In this document: positions 22,850 to 32,292 of the stretch, piece after piece | Layout: the number at the start of each line of letters is the position of its first letter | Numbering within the stretch: the stretch's first letter is position 1 | From: Fusobacteriaceae bacterium | GTDB taxonomy: Bacteria > Fusobacteriota > Fusobacteriia > Fusobacteriales > Fusobacteriaceae | DNA: 39,191 bases | Direction of reading: 5' to 3' | Assembly: GCA_031272945.1 (NCBI GenBank) | Contig: JAISST010000086.1 | Location: 1 to 39,191, forward strand | Made by a program: the position numbers and the translations under genes | Notes under the pieces: model-generated | What the model was told of the DNA's origin: nothing | What the model saw: only the letters and a program-made list of their open reading frames with translations | Databases searched by the model: none

Positions 22850-24025
22850 TTATTTTTGTCCGCTTTTAAATTCGTTCCAGAGAGGGGAAAGGTTCCGGAG
22901 CCGCTCCACGATTTCCGCCAGCGCGTTCACCACATAGTCGATTTCCTCTTTCGTATTGTATTTTCCCAGAGAAAAGCGGATGGTTCCGTGGGCGAATTTT
23001 GGATCAATCCCCATGGCAAGCAACACATGGGAAGCCTGCAGATCGTCGGATGAGCAGGCGGATCCCGAGCTTACCGCGATTCCTTTCATACTCAGGGACA
23101 AAAGAATCGATTCCCCTTCCAGATATTTGAACGTCACGCTGGACGTACCCGCCAGGCGTTTGACGCCTTTGGCGTTGATTACAATCTCCGGGATTTTTTT
23201 CAAAATCTCGCGCTCAAAATAATCCCGCAGTTCCTCCTCCCGCCGAAACTCTTCCTTCATTCCGGCCACGGCCTTTTTCAAAGCGGCTGCCAGCCCCACC
23301 ATGGACGCGACGTCGGATGTCCCCGGTCGGCGATGCCGCTCCTGGTTTCCGCCGGTGAGCGTATTGGCAAAGCGGACGCCGTTTCTCCAATAGAGGCCGC
23401 CAATGCCTTTGGGACCGTAAAATTTGTGGGCGGAAAACGAAAGCAGGTCGATTCCCGTTTCTTTGGGCTTGATTTCCACTTTTCCCATGGTCTGGACCGC
23501 GTCGACATGAAATACGATCTTATGCGCGCGGGCGATCCGGGCGATTTCTTCTACCGGTTGAAACGTCCCTACTTCGTTGTTTGCGTGCATTACGGAAATC
23601 AGGATCGTATCTTCCCGGATGGCTTCCTCCAGCGCCTTCAGATCCACGACGCCGTTTTGATCCACCGGCAGTTCCGTAATCTCGTAGCCTTCGTTGGCGA
23701 GATCCTTCAGGGTATTTTTGACGGCGTGGTGTTCAATGGTACTGGAAATCAAATGTTTTCCTCTGTTCCGGTAGGCTTTGGCAATCCCCCGCAGAGCCAT
23801 ATTGTCGGCCTCGCTGCCCGAAGCCGTAAAAATAATCTCTTCTCCGGAGACGCCGAGGATTTCCGCTACGGTTTCCCGCGCTTTATTCATTGCTTCTGTC
23901 GTTTCTTTTGAAAACAGATGCAGGCTGGAAGCGTTTCCGTAATATTCTGTCAAATACGGCGTCATGGTTTTAAAGACTTCGTCATCCAGCTTTGTTGTGG
24001 CATTATTGTCCAGATATACTCTCAT
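22850..24025 (-). CDS. nifS: Cysteine desulfurase (NifS/IscS)
   Basis: 391 residues. A pyridoxal-phosphate enzyme that takes sulfur from cysteine, leaving alanine, for Fe-S and thio-cofactor synthesis. It starts MRVYLDNNATTKLDDEVF. IEHHAVKNTL and HANNEVGTFQPVEEI bind the cofactor, the PLP lysine is Lys201 in SFSAHKFYGPKG, and the mobile-loop nucleophile is Cys324 in SSGSACSSDDLQ. I choose ATG 24025; a TTG three codons upstream is also open and about as well placed behind AGGAAG. First gene of nifS-nifU, with a near-consensus promoter at 24082-24110. Confidence 0.95.
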   Translation of the reverse strand: MRVYLDNNATTKLDDEVFKTMTPYLTEYYGNASSLHLFSKETTEAMNKARETVAEILGVSGEEIIFTASGSEADNMALRGIAKAYRNRGKHLISSTIEHHAVKNTLKDLANEGYEITELPVDQNGVVDLKALEEAIREDTILISVMHANNEVGTFQPVEEIARIARAHKIVFHVDAVQTMGKVEIKPKETGIDLLSFSAHKFYGPKGIGGLYWRNGVRFANTLTGGNQERHRRPGTSDVASMVGLAAALKKAVAGMKEEFRREEELRDYFEREILKKIPEIVINAKGVKRLAGTSSVTFKYLEGESILLSLSMKGIAVSSGSACSSDDLQASHVLLAMGIDPKFAHGTIRFSLGKYNTKEEIDYVVNALAEIVERLRNLSPLWNEFKSGQK

Positions 24026-24081
24026 TTGCAACACTTCCTGTATTTTAAAATGATGATGCGGTTCTTTTCAGGGCCGTTTAT

Positions 24082-24110
24082 ATTGTATCATTTCTTATTT
24101 TTTTTGTCAA
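24082..24110 (-). promoter_or_regulatory. Promoter of nifS-nifU
   Basis: On the minus strand a perfect TTGACA (24105-24110), 17 bases and TACAAT (24082-24087). I see no obvious IscR-like palindrome over it. Confidence 0.85.
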
Positions 24111-24160
24111 GATTAAAATTCCCGCGGGTCGAAATAATTTCATGCGTGTTTTGTATGGGC

Positions 24161-24907
24161 TCAGATTCGCTTTCCGTTTTGATAAACAAATTCCTCCCGG
24201 GCGCCGTCCCCACGGATCAAAACCGCTTTTCCCTCTTTTTCTCCCCGAATGTAAGTGAAACGGATTTTATTTCCCTTGACGTCAAAGGCGTGGGCTTTTC
24301 CTTCTTTGACTCCGTTGATATAAGTGTATTCCTCGGCGGATCCGTCATTGCCATAGAAGGTGGCTCTCCCGTTTTTTTTGCCGCGCTCATAGCTGAATTC
24401 CTCCCGGTCTCCGTTGGCGAAATAACATTGGGCTTCCCCGTCCCGTTCTCCCTGGACGTAAATGTATTGCAACAAGTCTCCATTGGCGCAATACAGCTGG
24501 GCTTTCCCGTTTTTGCTCCCGTTGAAATATTCGGCTTCCTCCCGGTCTCCGTTGGCGTAAGTCGTCCGGGTCTTTCCGGTTTTTATCCCGTTTTCATAGA
24601 AAAACTGTTCTTTGTCTCCGTTGCGCCAATAATAGACGGCTCTCCCGTTTTTTTTGCCTTGGACCCGCTCCACTTCTTCTCTGTCGCCGTTATCGAAGTG
24701 AATGACTCCGGCCGACTCCCCGGCCCCCGGAGGAGAATCGGCTCTTTTGGAAAGCCCTCCGGCTTTTCTCCCGGTTTTTTTGATGAGAGAATATGCAAGA
24801 AGCGCCAGTACCCCTGATACGATAGCGATCACAAGCGTTCTTTTGTTGTATAAAGCCTCCAAAGTCGGCAATTTCAAATTCGAGAGGAAATTTTGAAACG
24901 CGTCCAT
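24161..24907 (-). CDS. Membrane-anchored MORN-repeat protein
   Basis: 248 residues. A single transmembrane segment (about 26-43, VIAIVSGVLALLAYSLI) is followed by a short basic spacer and then about seven tandem repeats of 23 residues (about 70-248) with consensus xNGDREExxYxNGxKNGKAxxY, the MORN_2 type. Such repeats form extended beta-hairpin solenoids. From memory, fusobacteria carry many MORN-variant proteins, mostly of unknown role, perhaps in surface or envelope interactions. The repeats run to the last residues with no other domain. GGAGG precedes ATG 24907 and the gene has its own weak promoter. An enzymatic role is unlikely, because no conserved catalytic residues are apparent. Confidence 0.85.
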   Translation of the reverse strand: MDAFQNFLSNLKLPTLEALYNKRTLVIAIVSGVLALLAYSLIKKTGRKAGGLSKRADSPPGAGESAGVIHFDNGDREEVERVQGKKNGRAVYYWRNGDKEQFFYENGIKTGKTRTTYANGDREEAEYFNGSKNGKAQLYCANGDLLQYIYVQGERDGEAQCYFANGDREEFSYERGKKNGRATFYGNDGSAEEYTYINGVKEGKAHAFDVKGNKIRFTYIRGEKEGKAVLIRGDGAREEFVYQNGKRI

Positions 24908-24944
24908 GTAAAGTCGCCTCCGTCTCCCATTTCACTTTCCTTAC

Positions 24945-24973
24945 AGTATAGCATACAATGGGGATAGTTTAAA
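24945..24973 (-). promoter_or_regulatory. Promoter of the MORN-repeat gene
   Basis: On the minus strand TTTAAA (24968-24973), 17 bases and TATACT (24945-24950). The -35 box is weak. Confidence 0.5.
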
Positions 24974-24984
24974 GCGTTTCCGCT
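24971..24984 (-). terminator. Weak hairpin after hslU
   Basis: On the minus strand AAGCG-GAAA-CGCTT (tetraloop) is followed only by TAAAC. It may be a weak end signal for the long lpx-hslU transcript; it overlaps the next promoter. Confidence 0.3.
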
Positions 24985-24998
24985 TGAATTCCGATATA

Positions 24999-26336
24999 TT
25001 ACAGTATAAATTTGTCCAGATTTTCTCCGGCGGTTTCGTCTTTGAAGATCTTCTTTACGAATTTCGCGTCGATGGTGATTTTTTCCTCTTTGCCATAGGG
25101 CGCCTCGAAAAGGATGTCCTTCAGAATCTGCTCCACCACGGTGGTCAATCGCCGGGCGCCGATATTCTCCACGCTGTCATTGAGTTTCACCGCAATTTCC
25201 GAGATGGTCTCGATGGCATTCTTCGTGAAATTCAACGTGACGCGGTCCGTCCGGAGCATGGCCTTGTACTGGTCCAGGAGGTTGTATTCGACCTCCGTCA
25301 GGATTTTTATGAAATCCTCCTTGTCGAGACTCTTCAATTTGACCCGGATCGGAAATCTTCCCTGCAATTCGGGCATCAAATCCGAGGGCGAACTCTGGGT
25401 GAAGGCGCCGGCAGCGATAAAAAGGATATGATCGGTTTTGACAGGACCGTAAGGGGTCATGATCGTGCTGCCTTCGATAATCGGCAGAATATCCCGCTGT
25501 ACGCCCTGCCTCGAGACGTCTCCCCTGTCAAAGCCGCCGCGTTCGGCGATTTTATCGATTTCATCGATAAAAACGATCCCGTTGTTTTCGACGTTTTCGA
25601 TGACTTTTTCTTTGAGCAGTTCCATATTCAGATGTTTTTCGAGATCTTCCTCAATATAGCGCTTCAATCCGTCTTTGACGCTGGTCTTGAGTTTTTCCTT
25701 GCCGTTGGCGGTTCCCGCCTCCAGATTGCCGATCATCTGTTCAAAGACGCTGCCGATGCTGCCGTTCTCGTCGACGCTTCCCCCGACGATCTCAATAATC
25801 GGCATGGGGATCGGCCGTATTTTTCTGTCGATCTCGATTTCGTGGGTGTCATATTTTCCCGCCTCAATCTCGCCGATAAGTTTCGTCTTCTCTTTTTCGT
25901 TCAGGCTGTCATGGGGCTTCAAGGCCTTGACGATCTTATCGAAGGCTCTTTTCTTTGACTTTTCCCGCATCTCGTTGTACATTTCCTCTTTCATTTTCCG
26001 GAAAGTGATCTCCACCAGATCCCGGATGATGCTCTCCACATCTTTCCCGACATAGCCTACTTCCGTGTATTTTGTCGCTTCCACCTTGATAAAGGGCGCG
26101 TTTACAATCCGCGCGATCCGCCGGGCGATTTCCGTCTTCCCGACGCCCGTGGGACCGATCAGGATCACATTTTTCGGCGTGATCTCATTTTTCATATTGG
26201 GATCTTTCACGTTCTTCCGCCGGTCCCTGTTCTTCAGAGAGATGGCCACGTACTTTTTCGCTTCTTCCTGAGAAATAATAAACTTGTCCAACTCCCCGAC
26301 GATTCCCTTGGGGGTCAGCTCGATTTTTCTACGCAT
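24999..26336 (-). CDS. hslU: ATP-dependent protease ATPase subunit HslU (ClpY)
   Basis: 445 residues. Hexameric AAA+ unfoldase that feeds proteins to the HslV peptidase. Visible features are Walker A GPTGVGKT (61-68), the pore loop GYVG (94-97), an intermediate domain rich in charged residues (about 105-230), Walker B IVFIDEID (about 253-260), sensor region GAFTQSSPSDLMPELQGRFP, and a C-terminus LDKFIL resembling the hydrophobic tail that docks into HslV. No hslV is adjacent, either here or upstream where it normally lies; the neighbour is rdgB, 9 bases away. The preserved docking tail suggests that HslV is encoded elsewhere. Confidence 0.95.
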   Translation of the reverse strand: MRRKIELTPKGIVGELDKFIISQEEAKKYVAISLKNRDRRKNVKDPNMKNEITPKNVILIGPTGVGKTEIARRIARIVNAPFIKVEATKYTEVGYVGKDVESIIRDLVEITFRKMKEEMYNEMREKSKKRAFDKIVKALKPHDSLNEKEKTKLIGEIEAGKYDTHEIEIDRKIRPIPMPIIEIVGGSVDENGSIGSVFEQMIGNLEAGTANGKEKLKTSVKDGLKRYIEEDLEKHLNMELLKEKVIENVENNGIVFIDEIDKIAERGGFDRGDVSRQGVQRDILPIIEGSTIMTPYGPVKTDHILFIAAGAFTQSSPSDLMPELQGRFPIRVKLKSLDKEDFIKILTEVEYNLLDQYKAMLRTDRVTLNFTKNAIETISEIAVKLNDSVENIGARRLTTVVEQILKDILFEAPYGKEEKITIDAKFVKKIFKDETAGENLDKFIL

Positions 26337-26345
26337 ATCCCGCTC

Positions 26346-26942
26346 CTAATTGTTTTCCAAAAATTTTTGTAGATTGCTTTTTAAAAGGGAAAGCGCCTTT
26401 CCCCTGTGGCTCACGGCGTTTTTCTCTTCCGGGCTCATTTCCGCCATGGTTTTCCCCATGGATTTCAGGAAAAAATGCGGGTCGTAACCGAATCCGTTTT
26501 CACCCCGGGGAACGTCTGTGATCTCGCCGGAAACCTCTCCCCGAAATGTGACGTATTGCCCGTCGGGCTTGCCGACGCAAATGACGCAGACAAATTTCGC
26601 GCTTCTGTCCGCCGCACCCTTCAAATTCCCGATCAATTTTTTATTGTTATCCCGGTCGTTTCCGTGGACGCCCGCATAGCGGGCCGAGTGAATGCCCGGC
26701 TCCCCCTTCAGCGCCGCCACTTCCAGGCCCGAATCGTCGGCAATCACTGTCATATTGAGATATTTCGCGATCCCCAGCGCTTTTTTGATGGCGTTTTCCT
26801 CAAAACTGTTCCCGTCTTCGATAATTTCCGGGATTCGGATCCCGTCTCTCACCGAGAGGATGTCTACCCCCGGCGGAGAATCCAGAATCCTGATCATTTC
26901 CTCTACTTTATGGACGTTTCCCGTCGCAAGAAAGAGTTTCAT
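26346..26942 (-). CDS. rdgB: dITP/XTP pyrophosphatase (RdgB/HAM1)
   Basis: 198 residues. House-cleaning nucleotidase that hydrolyses non-canonical purine triphosphates such as dITP and XTP to monophosphates. Family motifs are FLATGNVHKVEEM at the N-terminus, VIADDSGLEVAALKGEPGIH with SARYAG, and GFGYDPHFF and MSPEEKNAVSHRGKAL toward the end. The start codon abuts the rph stop without a gap, the familiar rph-rdgB pairing, and hslU follows after 9 bases. Length normal. Confidence 0.96.
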   Translation of the reverse strand: MKLFLATGNVHKVEEMIRILDSPPGVDILSVRDGIRIPEIIEDGNSFEENAIKKALGIAKYLNMTVIADDSGLEVAALKGEPGIHSARYAGVHGNDRDNNKKLIGNLKGAADRSAKFVCVICVGKPDGQYVTFRGEVSGEITDVPRGENGFGYDPHFFLKSMGKTMAEMSPEEKNAVSHRGKALSLLKSNLQKFLENN

Positions 26943-27665
26943 TTATATCCCGCCGATGGCTTTATTTTGTTGCCGGATGATTTTACGGATCGCGTTTTCC
27001 GCCAGTTCCAGGAGGGCGTTCATCTCCCGGCGCGTAAAGGTGTTCTTTTCTCCGGTCCCCTGGATCTCGATAAATTCCCCTTTGTCGTTCATGGCCACAT
27101 TCATGTCCACATCGGCCATAGAGTCTTCCGAGTACTTCAGATCCACCATCTGTTCGCCCTGGAGGATTCCCACGCTGACGGAAGCCACGTTTGCGATCAG
27201 GGGATTTTCCTCTATGACGCCGTCTTCCAGGAGTTTTTTGACCGCAAGGGCAAGGGCGATGTACCCGCCTGTGATGGCGGTGGTTCTTGTCCCGCCGTCG
27301 GCCTGAATCACGTCGCAATCAATGGTGATGACCCTTTCTCCTAAAATCTCGGGATCAATGGCCGCCCGGAGCGATCGTCCGATGATCCTCTGGATTTCCA
27401 TGGTCCTTCCGGACAGTTTTCCCCGGACGGCTTCCCGGGCGTTCCGTTCCGCCGTGGCCCGGGGCAGCATGGAATATTCCGCCGTGACCCAGCCTTTTCC
27501 GCTGTTTTTCAAAAAAGACGGGACTTTTTCCGATACGGTCGCCGTACAGATGACTTTGGTGTTGCCGCATTCGATCAGTACCGACCCTTCGGCGTGCATA
27601 TTGACATTTTTCGTGATTTTCAATTTTCTTGTTTCGTCGTTCTTTCTTCCGTCTTCCCTAACCAT
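26943..27665 (-). CDS. rph: Ribonuclease PH
   Basis: About 240 residues. Phosphorolytic 3'-5' exoribonuclease that trims tRNA 3' ends. It begins [17 protein letters not shown], has [20 protein letters not shown], the phosphate-binding and active region [20 protein letters not shown], and [19 protein letters not shown]. Two adjacent ATG codons (27668 and 27665) lie behind GAGGTG; I choose the second because it matches the family N-terminus and gives 8-base spacing. Directly followed by rdgB. It follows the MsbA-type gene by about 50 bases. Confidence 0.95.
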   Translation of the reverse strand: MVREDGRKNDETRKLKITKNVNMHAEGSVLIECGNTKVICTATVSEKVPSFLKNSGKGWVTAEYSMLPRATAERNAREAVRGKLSGRTMEIQRIIGRSLRAAIDPEILGERVITIDCDVIQADGGTRTTAITGGYIALALAVKKLLEDGVIEENPLIANVASVSVGILQGEQMVDLKYSEDSMADVDMNVAMNDKGEFIEIQGTGEKNTFTRREMNALLELAENAIRKIIRQQNKAIGGI

Positions 27666-27715
27666 CATAAACACCTCTTTCCGAATCTTTTGAACGCATA
27701 TTGGATCCCTTTTGT

Positions 27716-29497
27716 CTATTCCGGGTAATATTGCAATTCCTGACCGTTAAACTGTATGTCATAGTAATATTTGTACAAGCCGCCCTTTTTCAGCAGTTCT
27801 TCATGTCTTCCCGTTTCCTTGATCCGGCCTTCCTCCATGACGAGGATCAGATCGGCCTTGAGGATTGTGGACAGCCTGTGGGCGATTACAAATGTCGTCC
27901 TGTTTTTCATGAGCTTGTCGAGGGCGTCCTGCACCAGGCGCTCCGATTCCGTATCGAGGGATGAGGTCGCTTCGTCGAGAATCAGGATTTTCGGATCCTT
28001 AATGAGGGCTCTGGCTATGGCTATCCGCTGCTTCTGCCCTCCCGACAGAAACGTCCCTTTTTCCCCGACTTCCGTGTCCATTTTTTCCGGGAACTCGTCG
28101 ATAAAGTCCCAGGCGTTGGCGAGGCGGGCCGCCTGTTCTATTTCCGCGGGATCGGCGTCTTCTTTTCCGAAGGCGATGTTGTCGGCGATGGTCCCGCTGA
28201 ACAGAAAACTTTCCTGTGGGACGACCCCGATCAGGCTCCGGTAGGCGTGCAGGGAATAGCGGCGGATATCTTCGCCGTTTACGTAAATGCCCCCCTCCGT
28301 CACATCATAGAAGCGCGGGATCAGATTCACCAGCGTCGTCTTGCCGCTGCCGCTTTTTCCGACGAGGGCCACCACGTCGCCTGTTTTTACCCGGAGATTG
28401 ATGTCATGAAGCGTATTGCTCTCCTGGTCGTCGTAGTGAAAACAAACATGCCGGAATTCCATATGGCGGATTTCTTTTCCGGGTTCGGGCGCTTCGCCCC
28501 GGACTTCCGGTTCGGGAATTTCATCAAAAATCTCGATGATCCGGTCCGCCGAAGGTAAGGCTTCCTGCAGGTCGTTGTTTTTGGTGATGAAGCGTTTGAG
28601 CGGCTGATGCATCAGACCCAGGGCCGTTACAAAGGAAGCCAGGTCCCCCGACGTAATGCGCTTGTTCATCACAAGATACCAGCCGTAGGCCGCTACGAGA
28701 CCGATCATCAGCGTTGTGATCACTTCGTTGATGGGATTTACTTTTGCCTTGATCTTTCTGCTCCGGTAAGCCTTTTCAAATTCCGTCTGACTGATTTCTT
28801 TATATTTCTTGATCATCCTTTCTTCATTGTGAAAGGCTTTGATGACGTAAATCCCCGAGAGCGCCTCCTGAATAAAGGCGGTCACGGAGCCCGCCGTATC
28901 CTGGCGGATACGGCCGGATTTCCTGATTTTTTTCGTGTAATTCCGCACAACGCTGATCAGAACCGGCATGATGATGAGGCTGATCAAAGTCAAGGCCAGA
29001 TCCACCTGAAACAGTCTCACCGTAAGAGCCAGCACCGCCAAAAATTCCTTCAGCATATCAAACAGGTGAAATCCGATATGGCCCAGCGTCTGGGCGTCGC
29101 CTGAAAGTCTCGCCATCAGGTCTCCCATTTTGTTTTTTTTGTAAAAGCGGATCGGCAGCGACTGCAGATGACAAAAGATGTCCCGGCGGATATCCCGGAT
29201 GATGGTTTCCGTCACCCGGCTCGAAAAAATACTGGCCAGATAGGCCGTGACGACTTTTACGGCCGTGGTGATCACATAGGCCAGCAGAATGTACACGACC
29301 ATTTTGCTGTCTTCCTTGACCAGTACGTCGTCCACGAAATACTTGCTGAGCCAGGCGGGTATGGCGCCGAAAACCGAAGAACAAACGGACATCAGGAGGA
29401 CGCCGATCATGATCCATTTGTAGTGCATGCTGTATTTTAACAATGTTTTCAGGGATCTGTTGTTGTACATCCTGAATTTTTCCGTAATTGTATTCAT
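27716..29497 (-). CDS. msbA: MsbA-like ABC exporter (probable lipid A flippase)
   Basis: 593 residues. A half-transporter with six transmembrane helices (about 20-305) fused to a nucleotide-binding domain: Walker [12 protein letters not shown]-loop [12 protein letters not shown], signature LSGGQKQR, Walker [13 protein letters not shown] and the H-loop VIAHRLSTI. As a homodimer it would move a lipid across the inner membrane. Its position directly after lpxB in a lipid A operon makes core-lipid A the likely cargo, but multidrug exporters of this shape cannot be excluded from sequence alone. The start is ATG 29497 behind AAGGAAG; the frame is open 10 codons further upstream without a site. Confidence 0.9.
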   Translation of the reverse strand: MNTITEKFRMYNNRSLKTLLKYSMHYKWIMIGVLLMSVCSSVFGAIPAWLSKYFVDDVLVKEDSKMVVYILLAYVITTAVKVVTAYLASIFSSRVTETIIRDIRRDIFCHLQSLPIRFYKKNKMGDLMARLSGDAQTLGHIGFHLFDMLKEFLAVLALTVRLFQVDLALTLISLIIMPVLISVVRNYTKKIRKSGRIRQDTAGSVTAFIQEALSGIYVIKAFHNEERMIKKYKEISQTEFEKAYRSRKIKAKVNPINEVITTLMIGLVAAYGWYLVMNKRITSGDLASFVTALGLMHQPLKRFITKNNDLQEALPSADRIIEIFDEIPEPEVRGEAPEPGKEIRHMEFRHVCFHYDDQESNTLHDINLRVKTGDVVALVGKSGSGKTTLVNLIPRFYDVTEGGIYVNGEDIRRYSLHAYRSLIGVVPQESFLFSGTIADNIAFGKEDADPAEIEQAARLANAWDFIDEFPEKMDTEVGEKGTFLSGGQKQRIAIARALIKDPKILILDEATSSLDTESERLVQDALDKLMKNRTTFVIAHRLSTILKADLILVMEEGRIKETGRHEELLKKGGLYKYYYDIQFNGQELQYYPE

Positions 29498-29565
29498 TAT
29501 CCGCTTCCTTTTTAATTTTTGATACAATGCATGGCTATATCCATCATTCTAAATATATCCGTATT

Positions 29566-30678
29566 TCAGTGATTCAATATATAAGCTCCATAACTTTCCA
29601 CGATATGCGTGTTCCCGTTTTGCAGCTTGGCCCGAACTTCGGCCATATCCTCCGTCACTTTTGCCTGCCGCGCCGGATTATCCGAGAGTTCCGAGAGTTC
29701 CCGCCCGATATTTTCCGCCGTACATTTTTCCTGCAAAAGCTCCGGATAGACTTCCCGGTTTATGGTAAGATTCGGCAGGGACACAAAGCCCAGAGACAGA
29801 AAAAGACGGATGATGACCGCGTTGATCAGACCCACTTTATAGATCACCACAGCGGGAATCCCCATGAGGCAGAGTTCCAACGTCACGGTGCCCGAAGCGC
29901 AGCAAGCGACCCGGCACCGGGCCACGCAGGCCTCAAGGCTTTTCTCCGCGGTAATTTCCAGATTCTCCGGCAATTTTTCCCCGCCCGTCAATTGCTCTAT
30001 CCATGTCCGATGGGATTCTTCCGACAGTTTCAGCAGAAATCTCTTTTCCGGAAACTGCCTGACCACCGCCAACTGTACGGGGAAAAGACCGGTAACTTCC
30101 TGCTTTCGGCTGCCCGGCAGCAGCAGGATCTGGTCCCCCCGGTTTTCGACAACCCGGTATTTTTCCGTAAAAGGGTTGCCGTAATACACGGTTTCCACAT
30201 TTTGTTTTTTATAAAAATCCACTTCCCAGGGAAAAATCACGAGAATGCGGTCCGCCAGGACGAGTTTTTTCAGGCGGCTTTTTCCCCAGATCCAGAGTTT
30301 CGGCGGAATATAATAATAGACCTTTACTTCCGGCAGCTCTTTTTTCAAGAGCGCCAGAAACTTCAAGTGAAATCCGCCGTAATCCACGAGAATCACTTTC
30401 CGGATTTCCTCTTTTTTTATAAAACTCAGGTATTCCCGGGCTTTGCCTTTTAAAAACCCGTATTTCCGGAGGGCTTCCGTAAAGCCCATGACCGCAAGGT
30501 CCCGGATATCCTGCAGAATCTTCACGCCGGCTTTTCTGCCGTACACGCCCGCGACGCCGTAAAAAGAAGCTTCCGGATCCAATTTCCGGGCGGCCTCCAC
30601 GATGTAAGACAAGTGCAGATCTCCCGACGTTTCCCCGGTTGAGACAAAAAATTTTTGCCCCGCCTCGCGCTGTTCCAT
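29566..30678 (-). CDS. lpxB: Lipid-A-disaccharide synthase
   Basis: 370 residues. Glycosyltransferase (GT19) that joins 2,3-diacylglucosamine 1-phosphate to its UDP-activated form, making the beta-1,6 disaccharide of lipid A at the inner face of the inner membrane. Motifs are FVSTGETSGDLHLSYIVEA at the N-terminus, YYIPPKLWIWGKSRLKKL in the middle, LLLPGSRKQEV for nucleotide binding, and ASGTVTLELCLMGIPAVVIY with SLPNLTINREVYPELLQ toward the C-terminus. AAGGGG precedes ATG 30678. It follows lpxI by 24 bases. Confidence 0.96.
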   Translation of the reverse strand: MEQREAGQKFFVSTGETSGDLHLSYIVEAARKLDPEASFYGVAGVYGRKAGVKILQDIRDLAVMGFTEALRKYGFLKGKAREYLSFIKKEEIRKVILVDYGGFHLKFLALLKKELPEVKVYYYIPPKLWIWGKSRLKKLVLADRILVIFPWEVDFYKKQNVETVYYGNPFTEKYRVVENRGDQILLLPGSRKQEVTGLFPVQLAVVRQFPEKRFLLKLSEESHRTWIEQLTGGEKLPENLEITAEKSLEACVARCRVACCASGTVTLELCLMGIPAVVIYKVGLINAVIIRLFLSLGFVSLPNLTINREVYPELLQEKCTAENIGRELSELSDNPARQAKVTEDMAEVRAKLQNGNTHIVESYGAYILNH

Positions 30679-30702
30679 ATTATACCCCTTGGTTCTATAC
30701 TA

Positions 30703-31500
30703 TTAGACGCCTATAATAAACATATTGTTTTCTTCCGCGATCCGGATGCAGTCCGCTTCATCGAGAAGCATCATTTTCCCGGATTCGCCGACGACGCCCC
30801 GGGCCTTGACGGCGGCGGCCGTTCGTACCGTTTCGATTCCGATGACCGGAACATCCACCTTCATGTTTTGCTGCGGCCGGGCCATTTTTACCACAATGGT
30901 CCCCGCTCCCGCCAGTTCCCCGCCGCGCCGGATACAACGGTCGGTGCCCTCGATTCCTTCCAGAGCCACGACGCTTCTGTCCTTGCATATGACGCATTGC
31001 CCCGCGTCGACCCTGCTCAGGGCCTTGGCGGCCTCCACGCCCGTTTTTATCGTCAGAAGGTCCGTTTCATCGGGCGCCTGCTTCGTATAACGCTTTTTTT
31101 TCAGCAGAAATTCTTCGATAAATTTTGTCTGGTCCAACACCCGGATCCCGTTTAAACGCAAAAAACTGATCACTCCAAAAAGAAGCGTCTCGTCTTTTCT
31201 GTCGGGTAATTTTTTCAGAAGTTCCTCCCCAAATGAATCGAGTTGCAAATCTTGAAAAATCAGCCGCTTTTCCACTTTACCCAGCAGAATCAACTCCCGC
31301 ACATCCCGGAGAAGAAAATACTTGACGATATCTCCTACCTGCCCGATATTAAAAGCCCGAAAACGCCTGTCTTTTTTGACGACCTCATCAATTGTATCGA
31401 AAAGACCCACGGGAAAGACTTCCAGATCCCTGTCGGCGGCTTTTTCCAAAAAATACCGCGGCAACAGGCCGTTTCCCACGATGAGTCCTATTTTCCTCAT
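30703..31500 (-). CDS. lpxI: UDP-2,3-diacylglucosamine pyrophosphatase LpxI
   Basis: 265 residues of the LpxI (DUF1009) family, which hydrolyses UDP-2,3-diacylglucosamine to lipid X and UMP. It is the non-homologous replacement for LpxH of E. coli. It begins MRKIGLIVGNGLLPRYFLEK. GQVGDIVKYFLLRDVRELIL marks the N-domain, and the C-domain holds DLLTIKTGVEAAKALSRVDA, EGIEGTDRCIRRGG and VPVIGIETVRTAAA. It overlaps the lpxA end by one base and precedes lpxB, so substrate and product enzymes are adjacent. Confidence 0.95.
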   Translation of the reverse strand: MRKIGLIVGNGLLPRYFLEKAADRDLEVFPVGLFDTIDEVVKKDRRFRAFNIGQVGDIVKYFLLRDVRELILLGKVEKRLIFQDLQLDSFGEELLKKLPDRKDETLLFGVISFLRLNGIRVLDQTKFIEEFLLKKKRYTKQAPDETDLLTIKTGVEAAKALSRVDAGQCVICKDRSVVALEGIEGTDRCIRRGGELAGAGTIVVKMARPQQNMKVDVPVIGIETVRTAAAVKARGVVGESGKMMLLDEADCIRIAEENNMFIIGV

Positions 31501-32273
31501 CAGCGCGCAATCCCCCTCCGGCTGTTCCGGATAAAATTCACCAGGTACATGACGTGTTCATCCTGTCCAAGGCTTTCTTCCACCTGTTTCAGAGCCTCCT
31601 GCAAAGGAAGGCCGCTCCGGAAAATCAAGCGGTAGGCTTTTTTCAGGTTCGACAGATCCCCATCGGTAAACCCGTGACGCCGAAGCCCGATGCTGTTTAA
31701 TCCATGCATTTGCGCATGGTTTCCTTCGGCGAGACAAAAAGGACAAATATCCTGCGCGATGCCGCTGTTCCCCCCCGTCATGGAATAAGCGCCGATTCTC
31801 GTGAATTGATGAGCCGGCGTCAGACCTCCGATGATGGCGAAATCTTCCATGACCACATGACCCGCCAGCGTCACGCTGTTGGCGAGAATACACCCGTTCC
31901 CGATGATGCAGTCATGCGCCACATGCACATAGGCCATCAGGAGGTTGCCGCTGCCGATCCGGGTCTCCCAGCGATCGTCGGTGCCCCGGTGGATCGTAAC
32001 GGACTCCCGGATTTTATTGTGGTCGCCGATGATGGTTTTCGTCGGCTCTCCTTTGTATTTCAGGTCCTGGTTGGCCAGTCCGATGGAGGCAAAGGGGAAA
32101 ATCTCATTGCCTTCTCCGATTTCCGTAATCCCGCCGACGACCACATGGGAAATCAAGCGGGTATTTTTTCCGATTTTTACATCTTTTCCGATAAAGCAAT
32201 AGGGTCCAATTTTTACCCCATCTTCGAGAACCGCCCCTTCTTCCACGGTGGCGGTTTTATCAATTTCTGCCAA
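31500..32273 (-). CDS. lpxA: UDP-N-acetylglucosamine O-acyltransferase
   Basis: 257 residues. First enzyme of lipid A synthesis, adding a 3-hydroxyacyl chain from ACP to UDP-GlcNAc. The N-terminal two thirds are a left-handed beta helix of hexapeptide repeats. The catalytic region is AYVHVAHDCIIGN, with His117 and His120 matching the His122/His125 pair of E. coli. FAIIGGLTPAHQFTRIGAYS and the C-terminal helical tail with GLRRHGF follow. Starts 19 bases after fabZ. Hydroxyacyl-chain length cannot be told reliably from sequence. Confidence 0.96.
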   Translation of the reverse strand: MAEIDKTATVEEGAVLEDGVKIGPYCFIGKDVKIGKNTRLISHVVVGGITEIGEGNEIFPFASIGLANQDLKYKGEPTKTIIGDHNKIRESVTIHRGTDDRWETRIGSGNLLMAYVHVAHDCIIGNGCILANSVTLAGHVVMEDFAIIGGLTPAHQFTRIGAYSMTGGNSGIAQDICPFCLAEGNHAQMHGLNSIGLRRHGFTDGDLSNLKKAYRLIFRSGLPLQEALKQVEESLGQDEHVMYLVNFIRNSRRGIAR

Positions 32274-32292
32274 GGTAACGCCCCCTCCGGTC

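Noticed and set aside
24161-24907. YwqK-type antitoxin of a toxin-antitoxin pair
   Set aside because: MORN_2 proteins are often auto-annotated this way, but there is no toxin gene beside it and the protein has a membrane anchor.
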